From Alkalibaculum sporogenes (GTDB taxonomy: Bacteria > Bacillota > Clostridia > Eubacteriales > Alkalibacteraceae): 64,000 bases of DNA. Location: NCBI RefSeq assembly GCF_009362815.1, contig NZ_WHNX01000005.1, positions 62,001-126,000 of the forward strand, read 5' to 3'. The notes below the pieces were generated by a model. It was not told the origin of the DNA and did not search any database. It was given only the letters and a program-made list of their open reading frames with translations. Numbering within the stretch: position 1 is the first letter of the stretch; each line of letters begins with the position of its first letter. Positions 1-8,630 of this stretch are shown piece by piece. The position numbers and the translations under genes are program-made.

Positions 1-891
1 ATGATTGATCAAATACCACAAGGATATTTAATAGATTACTTACTTGCAAGCGCAGCATTCCCCGCTTTTAAAAAACACGAAATTGATGGAACAACTTTTA
101 TAGATGGTGGATTCTATGACAACCTACCTATTAATCTATTAGCGTCTCAAGGGTATAATAACTTAATAACAGTTGATTTACCTGCACCAGGTATAAAGGC
201 TAAACCGAAATATAAAAATTTAAATATCACTCATATCGACAACTCTGAGCATTTAGGTTTGTTTTTCGATTTTGATCCAAATGTAATGTCTAAAAATATT
301 AAAATGGGATATTTAGACACTTTGAAAAAATTTAACCGTGTAAAAGGCACAAATTATTATTTGAATTTAGACACAGAAGGTCCAGCTTATTCTAAATTTA
401 AACATAAATTAGGTAGTTTTTTAAAAGGTGAAAACGGTATTAAGTTACCATCATTATTAGGTTGTGATACAATCTTGAGTAAATCAGAACTTATTAAAGA
501 GATATCTAGATTCGTAAATTATACACAGTACAAGAATAATGATATATCATTGAGTTTATTAGAAATAACTGCTAGAAATTTAGAAATTAATAGATTAGCC
601 ATATATACACCTAGTGAATTAATTAAAAAAATATTTGAAACAGTCAATAGACTCCTACATGATAATATTAAGCTTATTAAAAGCAATGACAATATTATAG
701 ATATATTCAAGGCTCCTAATGAGTTCACATTAAACCCATTAACAAATATTAAATTCATGGCATATTATATGTATTTTATAAGCTTAAAAGCTAATTCAAT
801 AAATCTACTAAGTAAATTAGTAAACAGATTTTCACCAGAAACCATTTTGTCTATAATTACTTTACTATATTTAACAGATAATGACGATTAG
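1..891 (+). CDS. Patatin-like phospholipase, C-terminal part (5' end outside window)
   Basis: The first 45 residues carry the last conserved block of patatin-like lipid acyl hydrolases: an ASAAFPAF segment, then FIDGGFYDNLP, where D35 of the DGG motif would be the catalytic aspartate of the Ser-Asp dyad. The glycine-rich oxyanion loop and the GxSxG nucleophile motif, which precede this block in the family, are absent, so the gene almost certainly starts left of the window and the ATG at position 1 is internal. After the patatin core come about 230 residues rich in Lys, Asn and Ile, without recognisable motifs or clear membrane segments. The stop codon directly abuts an inverted-repeat element. 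Patatin-like proteins cleave fatty acids from membrane lipids; the physiological substrate cannot be inferred. Confidence 0.8.
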   Translation: MIDQIPQGYLIDYLLASAAFPAFKKHEIDGTTFIDGGFYDNLPINLLASQGYNNLITVDLPAPGIKAKPKYKNLNITHIDNSEHLGLFFDFDPNVMSKNIKMGYLDTLKKFNRVKGTNYYLNLDTEGPAYSKFKHKLGSFLKGENGIKLPSLLGCDTILSKSELIKEISRFVNYTQYKNNDISLSLLEITARNLEINRLAIYTPSELIKKIFETVNRLLHDNIKLIKSNDNIIDIFKAPNEFTLNPLTNIKFMAYYMYFISLKANSINLLSKLVNRFSPETILSIITLLYLTDNDD

Positions 892-981
892 ACTTTAGAC
901 CTTAGAATAGATATTTTAGTTATCTTAATAGCCTTTTACAACTATGAATTTGCTAGAATCTAGAGTCTAAGGTCTAAAGTG
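891..981. repeat. Short element with 15-bp terminal inverted repeats
   Basis: A 15-base arm at 892-906 (ACTTTAGACCTTAGA) is matched perfectly in inverse orientation at 966-980 (TCTAAGGTCTAAAGT), 59 bases apart. It fills the gap between two convergent genes and begins at the base after the upstream stop codon. No duplicated flanking bases are obvious. It could be a MITE-like or REP-like repeat, or a long bidirectional terminator. Confidence 0.55.
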
Positions 982-991
982 TAAAGTTTCA

Positions 992-1495
992 CTATGCTAA
1001 TGCACAACATTTTTTATATTTTTTACCGCTTCCACAAGGACATTGATCATTTCGTCCAACTTTATTCTCATTCACTACTATTTTTGCTCTATTAAAATCT
1101 TTTCGCAATCTCTTTCTTTCGTCGTCTGTAAAAATATTTGACCATTCTTCTAAATTAAATAGCCAATCTGCAGGCACTGCTAACATGTTTTTGTACAACT
1201 CTTCAAAGTTTATCTCTAACTTTATTTCTGTTTCTTCTTCTATTATCTCTAATTGTAATGACTCACTAATACTATCATTAATCCCATCTAAAAATCCCAT
1301 AAAATACTCAACGGATATATCGTATTTTTCTGCTAGTTCTTTTACACTTCCTTGAACTACACTTGATTTTTCTTCGAGTATTTTCTTGTAGATAGCCTTT
1401 TCTTGATCACAAAAATTATTCCAAAATTCGTACTGTTTTTCTTCATTAACTGATTCATTTTCTATTATTTTTTTCCACTGTGAATAACAACTCAT
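992..1495 (-). CDS. SEC-C metal-binding motif protein
   Basis: A 167-residue acidic, mostly helical protein ending in [18 protein letters not shown] (residues 147-164), the SEC-C zinc-binding motif first known from the SecA C-terminus; C152, C154, C163 and C164 are the probable metal ligands. The first 140 residues match no family I recognise, so only the tail is assigned. Proteins of this layout occur widely in Firmicutes as small stand-alone SEC-C proteins of unclear function, possibly adaptors to SecB-like or other partners. The ATG is preceded by AAGGAGGAAATT, and a good sigma-A promoter lies just upstream. Nothing in the neighbourhood points to a pathway. Confidence 0.75.
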   Translation of the reverse strand: MSCYSQWKKIIENESVNEEKQYEFWNNFCDQEKAIYKKILEEKSSVVQGSVKELAEKYDISVEYFMGFLDGINDSISESLQLEIIEEETEIKLEINFEELYKNMLAVPADWLFNLEEWSNIFTDDERKRLRKDFNRAKIVVNENKVGRNDQCPCGSGKKYKKCCALA

Positions 1496-1522
1496 ATAAT
1501 TTCCTCCTTATTTTACTAAGGA

Positions 1523-1551
1523 ATTATATACGATAATTGCACTTTTTACAA
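1523..1551 (-). promoter_or_regulatory. Sigma-A promoter of the SEC-C gene
   Basis: On the minus strand TTGTAA (1546-1551) and a perfect TATAAT (1523-1528) are separated by 17 bases, about 28 bases before the start codon. Seen directly in sequence; activity is inferred. Confidence 0.7.
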
Positions 1552-1574
1552 TGTATAAAAAACTTTTTTATAAA
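1545..1574 (+). promoter_or_regulatory. Possible promoter of superoxide reductase
   Basis: TTTACA (1545-1550) and TATAAA (1569-1574) stand 18 bases apart on the plus strand. The -35 overlaps that of the divergent SEC-C promoter, so the two could interfere. The leader would be about 85 bases. Match quality is moderate. Confidence 0.35.
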
Positions 1575-1664
1575 TATAATAGTAAAATACTACAAATATA
1601 GTTTAGTGAACGGCACAATAGGGTATCTAAATACTATTAGTCAATAAGAATAGGAGTGATTTAA

Positions 1665-2042
1665 ATGCATCATTTATTATCTGAAAATGTACAAAGTGGC
1701 GATTGGAAAAATGAAAAACATGTACCTGTAATACAAGCACCAGCAAATGTAAAAAAAGACGAAACTTTTGAACTTGTTATTAGTATAGGTGAAGAAATCC
1801 CTCACCCGAACACATTTGAACATCACATTAAATGGATTAAAGCATTTTTTAAACCTGAAGGTGCAAAGTTTCCTATTGAAATAGCTACTGTATCTTTTGA
1901 TGCTCATGGTGAGTCTGACATATATTCAGATTACTTTGGTACAGTAAAAACTAAGATTCAAGGATCAGGTACACTTTATGCATTAAGTTATTGCAATATC
2001 CATGGATTGTGGGAAAACTCAATTCCTATAGTATGTGAATAG
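1665..2042 (+). CDS. Superoxide reductase (neelaredoxin type, class II)
   Basis: A 125-residue cytosolic protein with the complete mononuclear iron site of superoxide reductases: E17-K18-H19 in EKHVP, H47 and H53 in HPNTFEHHI, and C110 with H113 in CNIHGLW, giving the family's four-His one-Cys centre. The N-terminal rubredoxin-like domain of desulfoferrodoxins is missing, which defines the short class. The enzyme reduces superoxide to hydrogen peroxide without making oxygen, the usual oxygen-stress defence of anaerobes; electrons normally come from rubredoxin, which is not encoded nearby. An AGGAGTGA ribosome binding site sits 5 bases before the ATG, and a strong terminator follows. It looks monocistronic. 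Confidence 0.93.
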   Translation: MHHLLSENVQSGDWKNEKHVPVIQAPANVKKDETFELVISIGEEIPHPNTFEHHIKWIKAFFKPEGAKFPIEIATVSFDAHGESDIYSDYFGTVKTKIQGSGTLYALSYCNIHGLWENSIPIVCE

Positions 2043-2073
2043 AAATACTTATTTAGCATATATTATTATCATT

Positions 2074-2102
2074 ATAAGGCAACTTTGTTGCCTTATTTTT
2101 TT
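2074..2102 (+). terminator. Rho-independent terminator of superoxide reductase gene
   Basis: A perfect 10-bp stem, ATAAGGCAAC (2074-2083) and GTTGCCTTAT (2087-2096), with a TTT loop is followed by a run of T to 2102. Confidence 0.9.
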
Positions 2103-2145
2103 ATGAAGTCCAGCTAATTACCATATACAGACGATATACTTTGCT

Positions 2146-2442
2146 TTAAAGAACTCTACCTGTAACTTCTTCTATATTTGTTTCATATATTTCTATATAT
2201 GGATTTGATTCAATAGATTTAATAATTCCCTCTAACTTTTTCCGTGCATCTTTTACCTGAATTGAACAAAATGAAAAACTTAATTCAGATTTCTGCCAGT
2301 AATCATGAAAATTACTTTCAATGATTGAAATATAATATTTTTTTCTTGTTTTTTCAATTATACTCTTAATGACACTTCTTTTTTCTTTAAGGCTATTTGC
2401 TTCATATATTATCATTTCTAGTTGGCATATTATTGCTACCAT
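2146..2442 (-). CDS. DUF503 family protein (YlxP-like)
   Basis: A 98-residue protein beginning with a beta strand and the NSLKEKRSVIKSI segment typical of DUF503/YlxP proteins, which adopt a ferredoxin-like alpha/beta fold. In Bacillus the relative ylxP lies in the nusA-infB operon and has been linked loosely to ribosome biogenesis; here it stands alone between two divergent or convergent neighbours. The family normally ends in a beta strand such as the YETNIEEVTGRVL end seen here. Function unproven. The ATG is preceded by TAGGTGATAAA, an acceptable ribosome binding site. Confidence 0.7.
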   Translation of the reverse strand: MVAIICQLEMIIYEANSLKEKRSVIKSIIEKTRKKYYISIIESNFHDYWQKSELSFSFCSIQVKDARKKLEGIIKSIESNPYIEIYETNIEEVTGRVL

Positions 2443-2711
2443 TTTATCACCTACTAAAATTTAGTCTTAATATTCTCTTTTTTTCTATATTATAACAATA
2501 CAAATCGTAAATAATATTTGTACGAATGATAAAAATATAGATAGATAATTTATTATAATATATGTTTATATCATTACATGATCTCTTTGAAATTATACTC
2601 CTTCTAAGTAGTATAACTGTAATAAAGTGAAATGCTGAAAATTATAATACCTTTTTATCATCTAAATAAGACTTGATGCAAGAAATCTTATAAACGGAGT
2701 GGAAGTTCAAC
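2443..2711. promoter_or_regulatory. Divergent intergenic region with 6-bp-arm inverted repeat
   Basis: 269 bases separate the DUF503 gene from the divergent phospholipase-like gene. It is extremely AT-rich. A perfect TATAAT stands on the minus strand near 2508-2513, but no good -35 accompanies it. Just beyond it lies an ACAAAT...ATTTGT inverted repeat (2499-2520) that could be an operator. No open reading frame or RNA gene seen. Confidence 0.3.
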
Positions 2712-3701
2712 ATGTCAGATATAATAAATCATTATTTTTGCGGGCTAGAGGCTATTAATAAATTAGAGATAAATATTAAATCTAAAATTGACCCTGCCTT
2801 ATTTTTTTTAGGTGCCCAAGGACCAGATATATTTCTATATTATAACATATTCCATTTTAACAGTCCTATTTCCTATGGAAAAACTATACATCATACAAAA
2901 GTTAATCTATTTTTTTATAATTTATACAAGTATATAGATTCAATAGAAGATGAAGAAATATACAATAAACTTTTTTCTTATTTATGTGGATTCTCTTGTC
3001 ATCATGCTTTGGACTCTATAACACATCCATATATCATCTATCACTCTGGTATTTATGATAAGAAGGATAGAAGTACTCGTGTTTACAATTATATACACAA
3101 AAAATTTGAAGTGTTATTAGATGTTGCTATGCTAAAGTATCAGTACAATTTATTGGCTAATGAATTTAATATTCAACATATCTTTGCATTAGATTTTGAA
3201 CGAATATTTTTATTAGAAAATTTATACCAAAAGGTACTTATGGAAACTTATCGTATCTGTACTTCTAGTAGAATAGTAAAAAACAGCATAAATAGTCAGA
3301 AAGTTATCTTGTCTTTTCTAAATAACCCAGATAGTTTAAAAGGCAAATTCATAGCTACACTAGAAAAAATAGTCTTAAAAAAAGGATTCGCAACTAATGC
3401 TATGTACCCAAGAGAAACTAATGTTGATCTAATTCTAAACTTAGATGAACATAATTGGACACATCCTTGTGACGAAAAACAAAACTTCAATTCGTCTTAT
3501 GTGACCTTGTTTCAAGATGCTGTAAATACAACTATTTATAATATTAATGCTTTGTTTAAATTAAAATATAAGCAACTTTCTAATGTTGACATTGATGACA
3601 TATTCCATGACATCAGCTATTTAACTGGTAAACCTTGTTCCTCGGGGGGTATTTCTAAACACTTTAATAAGCAATTTGCAGATAAACTAATTACGATGTA
3701 A
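2712..3701 (+). CDS. Zinc-dependent phospholipase C family protein
   Basis: A 329-residue protein of the Zn_dep_PLPC family. Candidate metal ligands appear in the expected order: H7 near the N-terminus, D39 in GAQGPDIFLY, H60-H61, H97-H98 with D101 in CHHALDSITHP, then H105 and H111. Unlike the secreted Clostridium perfringens alpha-toxin it has no signal peptide and no C-terminal C2-like domain, so it is probably intracellular; such proteins are common and uncharacterised in Clostridia. Residues 115-329 are a helical extension without clear motifs. A GGAGTGG ribosome binding site lies 9 bases before the ATG. Hydrolase activity on phospholipids is inferred from the family only. Confidence 0.78.
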   Translation: MSDIINHYFCGLEAINKLEINIKSKIDPALFFLGAQGPDIFLYYNIFHFNSPISYGKTIHHTKVNLFFYNLYKYIDSIEDEEIYNKLFSYLCGFSCHHALDSITHPYIIYHSGIYDKKDRSTRVYNYIHKKFEVLLDVAMLKYQYNLLANEFNIQHIFALDFERIFLLENLYQKVLMETYRICTSSRIVKNSINSQKVILSFLNNPDSLKGKFIATLEKIVLKKGFATNAMYPRETNVDLILNLDEHNWTHPCDEKQNFNSSYVTLFQDAVNTTIYNINALFKLKYKQLSNVDIDDIFHDISYLTGKPCSSGGISKHFNKQFADKLITM

Positions 3702-3704
3702 CAA

Positions 3705-3736
3705 AAAACTTCTAGGTTTACAAACCTGGAAGTTTT
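3705..3736. terminator. Bidirectional rho-independent terminator
   Basis: A stem of about 13 bp, AAACTTCTAGGTTT paired with AAACCTGGAAGTTT around a very short loop, lies between the convergent phospholipase-like gene and acn. The minus strand ends in a run of six T, and the plus strand in TTTT, so it can serve both. Confidence 0.88.
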
Positions 3737-3793
3737 AGTTATTCATATTATTCTTTAAATCATTTTTATATTTATATTTTACAAGTCTATTTA

Positions 3794-5722
3794 CTAAGCT
3801 TTTTCTTTCATATGATTTATGAGTCCACCTGCTAAAATCATTTCTTTTTGCCTATCTGTTATGTCGAGTACCACACGAATTTCTTTTCCATTTGCTGTGT
3901 TTTTTATGATCATTTCTTTACTTTCTACTCCTGATAAAAGATTATTTATTTCTAATGTATCGCCGACATTTAATGTGTCGTAATCATTCTCTTCTTTAAA
4001 TATCAATGGTAAAATGCCATTATTAATTAAGTTGTTTTTATGAATTCTAGCAAATGACTTTGCAACCACTGCTTTAATTCCTAAATATAGAGGAGCTAAA
4101 GCTGCATGTTCTCTACTTGAACCTTGACCATAGTTGTGTCCAGTAACAATTATTCCTCCACCTTGCTCTTTTGCTCTAGCTGGAAACTCAGGATCACACG
4201 GTGTAAGGCAATAGTCTGAAAGATACGGTATGTTTGATCTATATGGCAAAAGTTTTGCATTAGAAGGCATAATATGATCTGTAGTAATATTATCTTCTAC
4301 TTTAATTAATACATTTTTATTAATACTATCTTTTAATTTTTCAGTTTTTGGAAATGGTTTTATATTTGGACCTTTTACTACCTCGACTTCCTCACCTTCT
4401 GGTGCTGGTGCAACAATTAAGTTATCGTTGATTTTAAATTGCGATGGAACTTCCATATTTTTTATTTTGTCATCTACTCGTCCTATAGGATTAGTAATAA
4501 CTCCTGTAATAGCTGAAATTGCAGCAACTTCAGGACTTACTAAATATACATCAGCGTCTGTAGTACCTGATCTACCTTTAAAATTTCTATTAAAAGTCCT
4601 AAGTGATACACCTTCAGTATTAGGTGATTGTCCCATCCCTATACATGGTCCACATCCACACTCTAAAATTCTTGCTCCAGAGTCTATCATCTTTGCTAAA
4701 GATCCATTTTCTGCAAGCATATTCAGTACTTGTTTAGATCCTGGTGAAATTACTAAGGATACTTCTTCAGACACTGTATTTCCCTCTAATATATTTGCTA
4801 CTTTCATCAAATCGAGTAATGAAGAATTTGTACAACTGCCTATGGCAACTTGGTTGATTTTTTTACCTACAAGGTTTTCTATATTTTCTACATCATCTGG
4901 ACTATGAGGGCATGCTGCCATAGGTTGTAGGTTATTTAAATCTATTATAATTTCTTGATCGTATATAGCATCTATATCGGCAAATAACTCTACATAATCC
5001 TCATCTCTTTTTTGAGCTTTAAGGAATTTAAGAGTCTCTTCATCTGAAGGAAATACCGAAGTAGTGGCACCTAGTTCTGCTCCCATATTCGTTATGGTAG
5101 CTCTTTCAGGAACAGTTAAATTTTTAACTCCTTCACCCACATATTCAAATACTCTATTTATTCCGCCTTTAACTGTAAATCTTTTTAGTACTTCTAATAT
5201 AATATCTTTTGATGTAACTCCAAGCCTCATATTGCCCTTTAATTCAACTTTTATGATTTCTGGCATAGTAATGTAGTATTCTCCGCCGGCCATAGCTACT
5301 GCCACATCTAGCCCGCCTGCTCCGATAGCTAACATTCCTAGTCCACCACCTGTTGGCGTATGACTATCTGAACCTAACAAAGTTTCTCCAGGTACTCCAA
5401 ATCTCTCTATATTTACTTGATGACATATGCCATTGCCTGGTTTTGAAAAGTATATTCCATGTTTCTTTGCAACAGTTTGAATATACAGGTGATCATCCAT
5501 ATTCTCTGGTCCTGTTTGCAACATATTGTGGTCTATATAGGCTACTGATCTTTTCGTCTTTACTCTAGGTATTCCCATAGCTTCAAATTGAAGGTACGCC
5601 ATAGTTCCCGTCGAATCTTGAGTCAGTGTATGATCTATCTTAATACCAATTTCAGTACCTCTATTCATTTCGCCAACCACTAAGTGATTTTTAATTATTT
5701 TTTCTGTAATTGTCAAACCCAT
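3794..5722 (-). CDS. acn: Aconitate hydratase (short clostridial form)
   Basis: Interconverts citrate and isocitrate through a 4Fe-4S cluster in the TCA or glutamate-forming pathway. The three cluster cysteines are seen in IGSCTNSS and CGCGPCIGMG (C297, C357, C360 with the start used here); the substrate loop SDSHTPTGGG and the C-terminal swivel domain with GQGSSREHAAL are also present. At 642 residues it is the shorter type common in Clostridia, about 250 residues less than AcnA. The reading frame opens with GTG at 5731, but AAAGGTGA lies 5 bases before the ATG at 5722, and MGLTITEKI is the family's usual start, so that ATG was chosen. A convergent terminator follows. No citrate synthase or isocitrate dehydrogenase gene is nearby. 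Confidence 0.95.
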   Translation of the reverse strand: MGLTITEKIIKNHLVVGEMNRGTEIGIKIDHTLTQDSTGTMAYLQFEAMGIPRVKTKRSVAYIDHNMLQTGPENMDDHLYIQTVAKKHGIYFSKPGNGICHQVNIERFGVPGETLLGSDSHTPTGGGLGMLAIGAGGLDVAVAMAGGEYYITMPEIIKVELKGNMRLGVTSKDIILEVLKRFTVKGGINRVFEYVGEGVKNLTVPERATITNMGAELGATTSVFPSDEETLKFLKAQKRDEDYVELFADIDAIYDQEIIIDLNNLQPMAACPHSPDDVENIENLVGKKINQVAIGSCTNSSLLDLMKVANILEGNTVSEEVSLVISPGSKQVLNMLAENGSLAKMIDSGARILECGCGPCIGMGQSPNTEGVSLRTFNRNFKGRSGTTDADVYLVSPEVAAISAITGVITNPIGRVDDKIKNMEVPSQFKINDNLIVAPAPEGEEVEVVKGPNIKPFPKTEKLKDSINKNVLIKVEDNITTDHIMPSNAKLLPYRSNIPYLSDYCLTPCDPEFPARAKEQGGGIIVTGHNYGQGSSREHAALAPLYLGIKAVVAKSFARIHKNNLINNGILPLIFKEENDYDTLNVGDTLEINNLLSGVESKEMIIKNTANGKEIRVVLDITDRQKEMILAGGLINHMKEKA

Positions 5723-5834
5723 ATTATTCACCTTTCCCTTAATAAAATTAACATGACATGTGTATGTTTTTAAAAACTATTAATCAGAAGATCAAATCTG
5801 CTGTGCATAATTCATAATTTTATCATAACCATCA
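5723..5834 (-). promoter_or_regulatory. acn upstream region with ACATGACATGT palindrome
   Basis: About 110 bases between trpS and acn hold a perfect ACATGACATGT palindrome near 5751-5761, within about 30 bases of the acn start, and an imperfect hairpin CAGCAGA...TCTTCTG nearer trpS. Either could be a regulatory site; neither matches a motif I can name. No clear promoter pair. Confidence 0.3.
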
Positions 5835-6839
5835 CTAAATAGGTAGTACTAGCCCTACTTTTTTCTTTACCTTTGCCAGGGTCTTATAAGATACTTTCCT
5901 TGCAATCTCGGTACTTTCTTTTATGATTTCTTCAATATACCCTTTGTCATCTATTAATTTGCCGTATTCTTTCTGTATAGGTTTTAGGGTGTCTGCAATG
6001 ACTTCTCCTACAGCTTGTTTGAAATTTCCATATCCCTGTCCATTAAACCTTCTTTCTATTTCATCGTAAGAATCACCAGTCGCACTGCTATAGATCTCCA
6101 TTAGATTTGATATTCCACTTTTATTTAAAGAGTCATATCTAACTTCCGAACCTGAATCAGTAACAGCTCTTTTAAATTTCTTTATGATTGAATCAGTATC
6201 ATCTGTCATACAAACAAATGCGTTTTTATTTTCATCTGATTTAGACATCTTTTTTTCTGGTTCCTGAAGGCTCATCACTCTAGCACCTGTACTTGGTATG
6301 TAAGGTTCTGGAATAACAAATGTAGGGGAAAAATGATTGTTGAATCTATGAGCAATATCACGTGTAAGTTCTAAATGTTGTTTCTGGTCTTGTCCAACTG
6401 GCACTAAGTTTGTTTGAAACAATAAGATATCGGCAGCCATTAACACTGGATAATTATATAAACCTGCTCTTATATTCTCTCCTTGTTTTTGTGATTTATC
6501 TTTGAATTGAGTCATTCTACTTAACTCACCCATATTTGTATAGCAATTGAGTATCCATGCTAATTCTGAATGAGCACTGACATGAGATTGGTAGTATAGT
6601 GTACTCATCTTTGGATCTATCCCCGCTGCTAATAATAGCGCTAGTGAATTTCTACTGTTTTTCCTCAATTCTTGAGGTGACTGTGGTACTGTAATTGCAT
6701 GTAAATCTACGATACTAAAGAAACATCTATACTGATCTTGTAAAGATACCCAGTTCTTAATTGCTCCAAAATAGTTGCCGATAGTAAACACCCCTGAAGG
6801 CTGTATCCCACTAAACAACACTTTTTTTTCTTGATCCAT
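5835..6839 (-). CDS. trpS: Tryptophan--tRNA ligase
   Basis: Class I aminoacyl-tRNA synthetase of 334 residues, the usual bacterial TrpRS length. The HIGH-equivalent is TIGN (19-22) after GIQPSG, and the KMSKS loop is KKMSKSDENK (197-201 for KMSKS itself). GQDQKQHLELTRDIA is the conserved motif of the Rossmann core. It charges tRNA-Trp with tryptophan in the cytosol. Only 36 bases separate it from murI upstream, and no T-box leader is present, so control by uncharged tRNA-Trp at this spot is unlikely. Clean ATG start at 6839 with AAAGGAGATG upstream. Confidence 0.97.
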   Translation of the reverse strand: MDQEKKVLFSGIQPSGVFTIGNYFGAIKNWVSLQDQYRCFFSIVDLHAITVPQSPQELRKNSRNSLALLLAAGIDPKMSTLYYQSHVSAHSELAWILNCYTNMGELSRMTQFKDKSQKQGENIRAGLYNYPVLMAADILLFQTNLVPVGQDQKQHLELTRDIAHRFNNHFSPTFVIPEPYIPSTGARVMSLQEPEKKMSKSDENKNAFVCMTDDTDSIIKKFKRAVTDSGSEVRYDSLNKSGISNLMEIYSSATGDSYDEIERRFNGQGYGNFKQAVGEVIADTLKPIQKEYGKLIDDKGYIEEIIKESTEIARKVSYKTLAKVKKKVGLVLPI

Positions 6840-6875
6840 TTATACATCTCCTTTGCTTTACTCACTGAAATTTTC

Positions 6876-7685
6876 TCAATCATCTTTAAAGAGCTTAACC
6901 TTATCTAAAGAGTAATCTTTAATCTTAAGTCTCTCTAAAGTCAATCTAAATTCATCTATTCCCTCTGTTGAGTATATTTCAACTTTCCTTTTATTTTCAT
7001 CATTTAGTAATTGATTTTCTTCTAGATATTTTTTTATCATCAACACTTGTTTATTGGCAGGATTTATTAATTTGAGGTTCGGATATAGTTCTTGAATCTC
7101 ATCTTGTATTATTGGAAAATGGCTACAACCTAATATTAACTCACTCGGAAATCCCTTGTCCATTATAGGATTGATACACTCCCTTATATGTATATCAAGT
7201 AAGTTTCTATCCTCTAAATGATCATTTATAATTTTCGGTAGTTTTCTACTATCATTTGATAATATTTTTTTACCTGGTGCTAAATCTTTTAAAATAGATT
7301 CGTATATTTTGCTTTTCACAGTAGCTACAGTAGCAATAAGCCCTATTTCTTGACTTTTAGATGTCTCTATAGCAGCTAGACATCCTGCTTCAATAATACC
7401 AAATATAGGCACCTTGCTTTGAAGGTTCTGAATCTGTGAGGATACAGTGTTGCATGCTAATAGTATCCCTTTTACGCCTTTATCTTCTAGAAAACTAATT
7501 ATATTATTTGCTAATATCACTATCTCTTCTTCTGTTTTATTTCCGTATGGCATCCTTTTAGAATCACCAAAATATACGACATTCTCGTTAGGTAGTGAAA
7601 TGATTAATTCTTTTACTACAGTCAGTCCTCCTACCCCAGAGTCCAAAACTCCAATAGGCAAGTTATTATTACCCAAACAGATCAA
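6876..7685 (-). CDS. murI: Glutamate racemase
   Basis: Makes D-glutamate for peptidoglycan by two-base proton transfer. The catalytic cysteines are C78 in LACNTVSS and C187 in LGCSHFP, and the family opening GVLDSGVGGLTV with YFGDSKRMPYG is intact. 269 residues is normal. The start is uncertain: the TTG at 7685 lies almost on the GGAAAGAG ribosome binding site, and a TTG nine bases downstream (7676) is spaced better; both leave the core intact. It follows cwlD in the transcription direction, so two cell-wall genes are adjacent, and trpS lies just downstream. Confidence 0.95.
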   Translation of the reverse strand: MICLGNNNLPIGVLDSGVGGLTVVKELIISLPNENVVYFGDSKRMPYGNKTEEEIVILANNIISFLEDKGVKGILLACNTVSSQIQNLQSKVPIFGIIEAGCLAAIETSKSQEIGLIATVATVKSKIYESILKDLAPGKKILSNDSRKLPKIINDHLEDRNLLDIHIRECINPIMDKGFPSELILGCSHFPIIQDEIQELYPNLKLINPANKQVLMIKKYLEENQLLNDENKRKVEIYSTEGIDEFRLTLERLKIKDYSLDKVKLFKDD

Positions 7686-7789
7686 CTCTTTCCATTTTAC
7701 TTTAAAACTTTTTATATTATAACATATATTATTAAGTCAAGCTATACATCACTTGTCGTCTTAATTCTTCTATTTATTTTCATGATCAA

Positions 7790-8500
7790 TCACTGTTCAT
7801 AAAAATACCTAACTATACCTTTTAATATTGCCCAAGCTAACTTTTTTTGATACTCTTCTTCATTTAACATTTGCTCTTCTTCTACATTAGATAGAAAGCC
7901 ACACTCTATAACTAAAGATGGCATATCGTTGCCTTTTAAAATAAAATATGTATCATTTGCTTTTGCTTCTCTTTTATTAAATTTAAAAGAAATCTCTACT
8001 AGTTCTTCTTGAACTAATTTACCTAATTTTTCGCTAGATTCATCACCTTTAAGATAAAATGTTTGTGCCCCAAATATTCTTGAATCAGGATAGCTATTCA
8101 TATGTATACTCACCATTATATCACCATCACTATCCCTAATGAGTCTTCTTCTCTTAATCATGTCTTCATTTTTATGCCATAATCTGTTTTGAACACTTTC
8201 AACATATAAACCTTCATTATCCTCTCTAGTCATTATAACTGTTGCTCCAGCAGATTCTAACAACTCTTTTAACCGACTAGATATTTTAAGATTAATATAT
8301 TTTTCATCTTCTCCATAAAGACCTACCTTACCAGGATCTATTCCACCATGTCCAGGATCTATCACAATGATTTTATTTGACAATGGATACTGTAAAGTTA
8401 CATTATAGTTGTTCAATAAGTTGTAATTTATAAATATTGCAATAATGAACACAAGCACTATACTGAATATAATTATAATTTTATTTTTACTCAAAGCCAC
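7790..8500 (-). CDS. cwlD: N-acetylmuramoyl-L-alanine amidase, germination type CwlD
   Basis: Amidase_3 zinc enzyme of 236 residues with one N-terminal membrane anchor (about 9-29). Zinc and catalytic residues are visible: H51 in DPGHGGIDPG, a glutamate in GEDEKYINL (64 or 66), H133 in VSIHMNS and E199 in LVIECGFLSN. CwlD cuts the peptide from muramic acid in the forespore so that muramic-delta-lactam, the germination enzyme target of spore cortex, can form. The assignment as CwlD rather than another amidase rests on size, anchor and its place next to the rplM-rpsI cluster, as in Bacillus subtilis. GTG start with GGGAGATATA upstream. Confidence 0.88.
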   Translation of the reverse strand: MALSKNKIIIIFSIVLVFIIAIFINYNLLNNYNVTLQYPLSNKIIVIDPGHGGIDPGKVGLYGEDEKYINLKISSRLKELLESAGATVIMTREDNEGLYVESVQNRLWHKNEDMIKRRRLIRDSDGDIMVSIHMNSYPDSRIFGAQTFYLKGDESSEKLGKLVQEELVEISFKFNKREAKANDTYFILKGNDMPSLVIECGFLSNVEEEQMLNEEEYQKKLAWAILKGIVRYFYEQ

Positions 8501-8539
8501 TATATCTCCCTTTTTAACTAATTTATGCGAGAAGCTTAT

Positions 8540-8568
8540 AGTGTATTACATGTTAGCGTAAGATAATA
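8540..8568 (-). promoter_or_regulatory. Possible sigma-E sporulation promoter of cwlD
   Basis: On the minus strand AATACACT (8540-8547) matches 7 of 8 positions of the sigma-E -10 consensus CATACAMT, and TATTATC (8562-8568) gives a partial -35 match with the expected 14-base spacer, 40 bases before the cwlD start. Weak alone, but cwlD is a mother-cell and forespore gene in Bacillus. Confidence 0.35.
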
Positions 8569-8602
8569 GTCTTTAGTGGATGGACTACTTTCTCAACAAA
8601 CT

Positions 8603-8630
8603 AAAAACGCCAAAGGTTTCCCCCTGGCGT
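8603..8630 (-). terminator. Rho-independent terminator of the rplM-rpsI transcript
   Basis: On the minus strand ACGCCA...TGGCGT with an inner GG/CC helix is followed by TTTTTAG. It lies 165 bases after the rpsI stop, leaving a long 3' untranslated segment. Confidence 0.85.

Noticed and set aside
5723-5731. GTG start of aconitase at 5731
   Set aside because: It overlaps the AAAGGTGA ribosome binding site of the ATG at 5722, which also gives the family's usual N-terminus.
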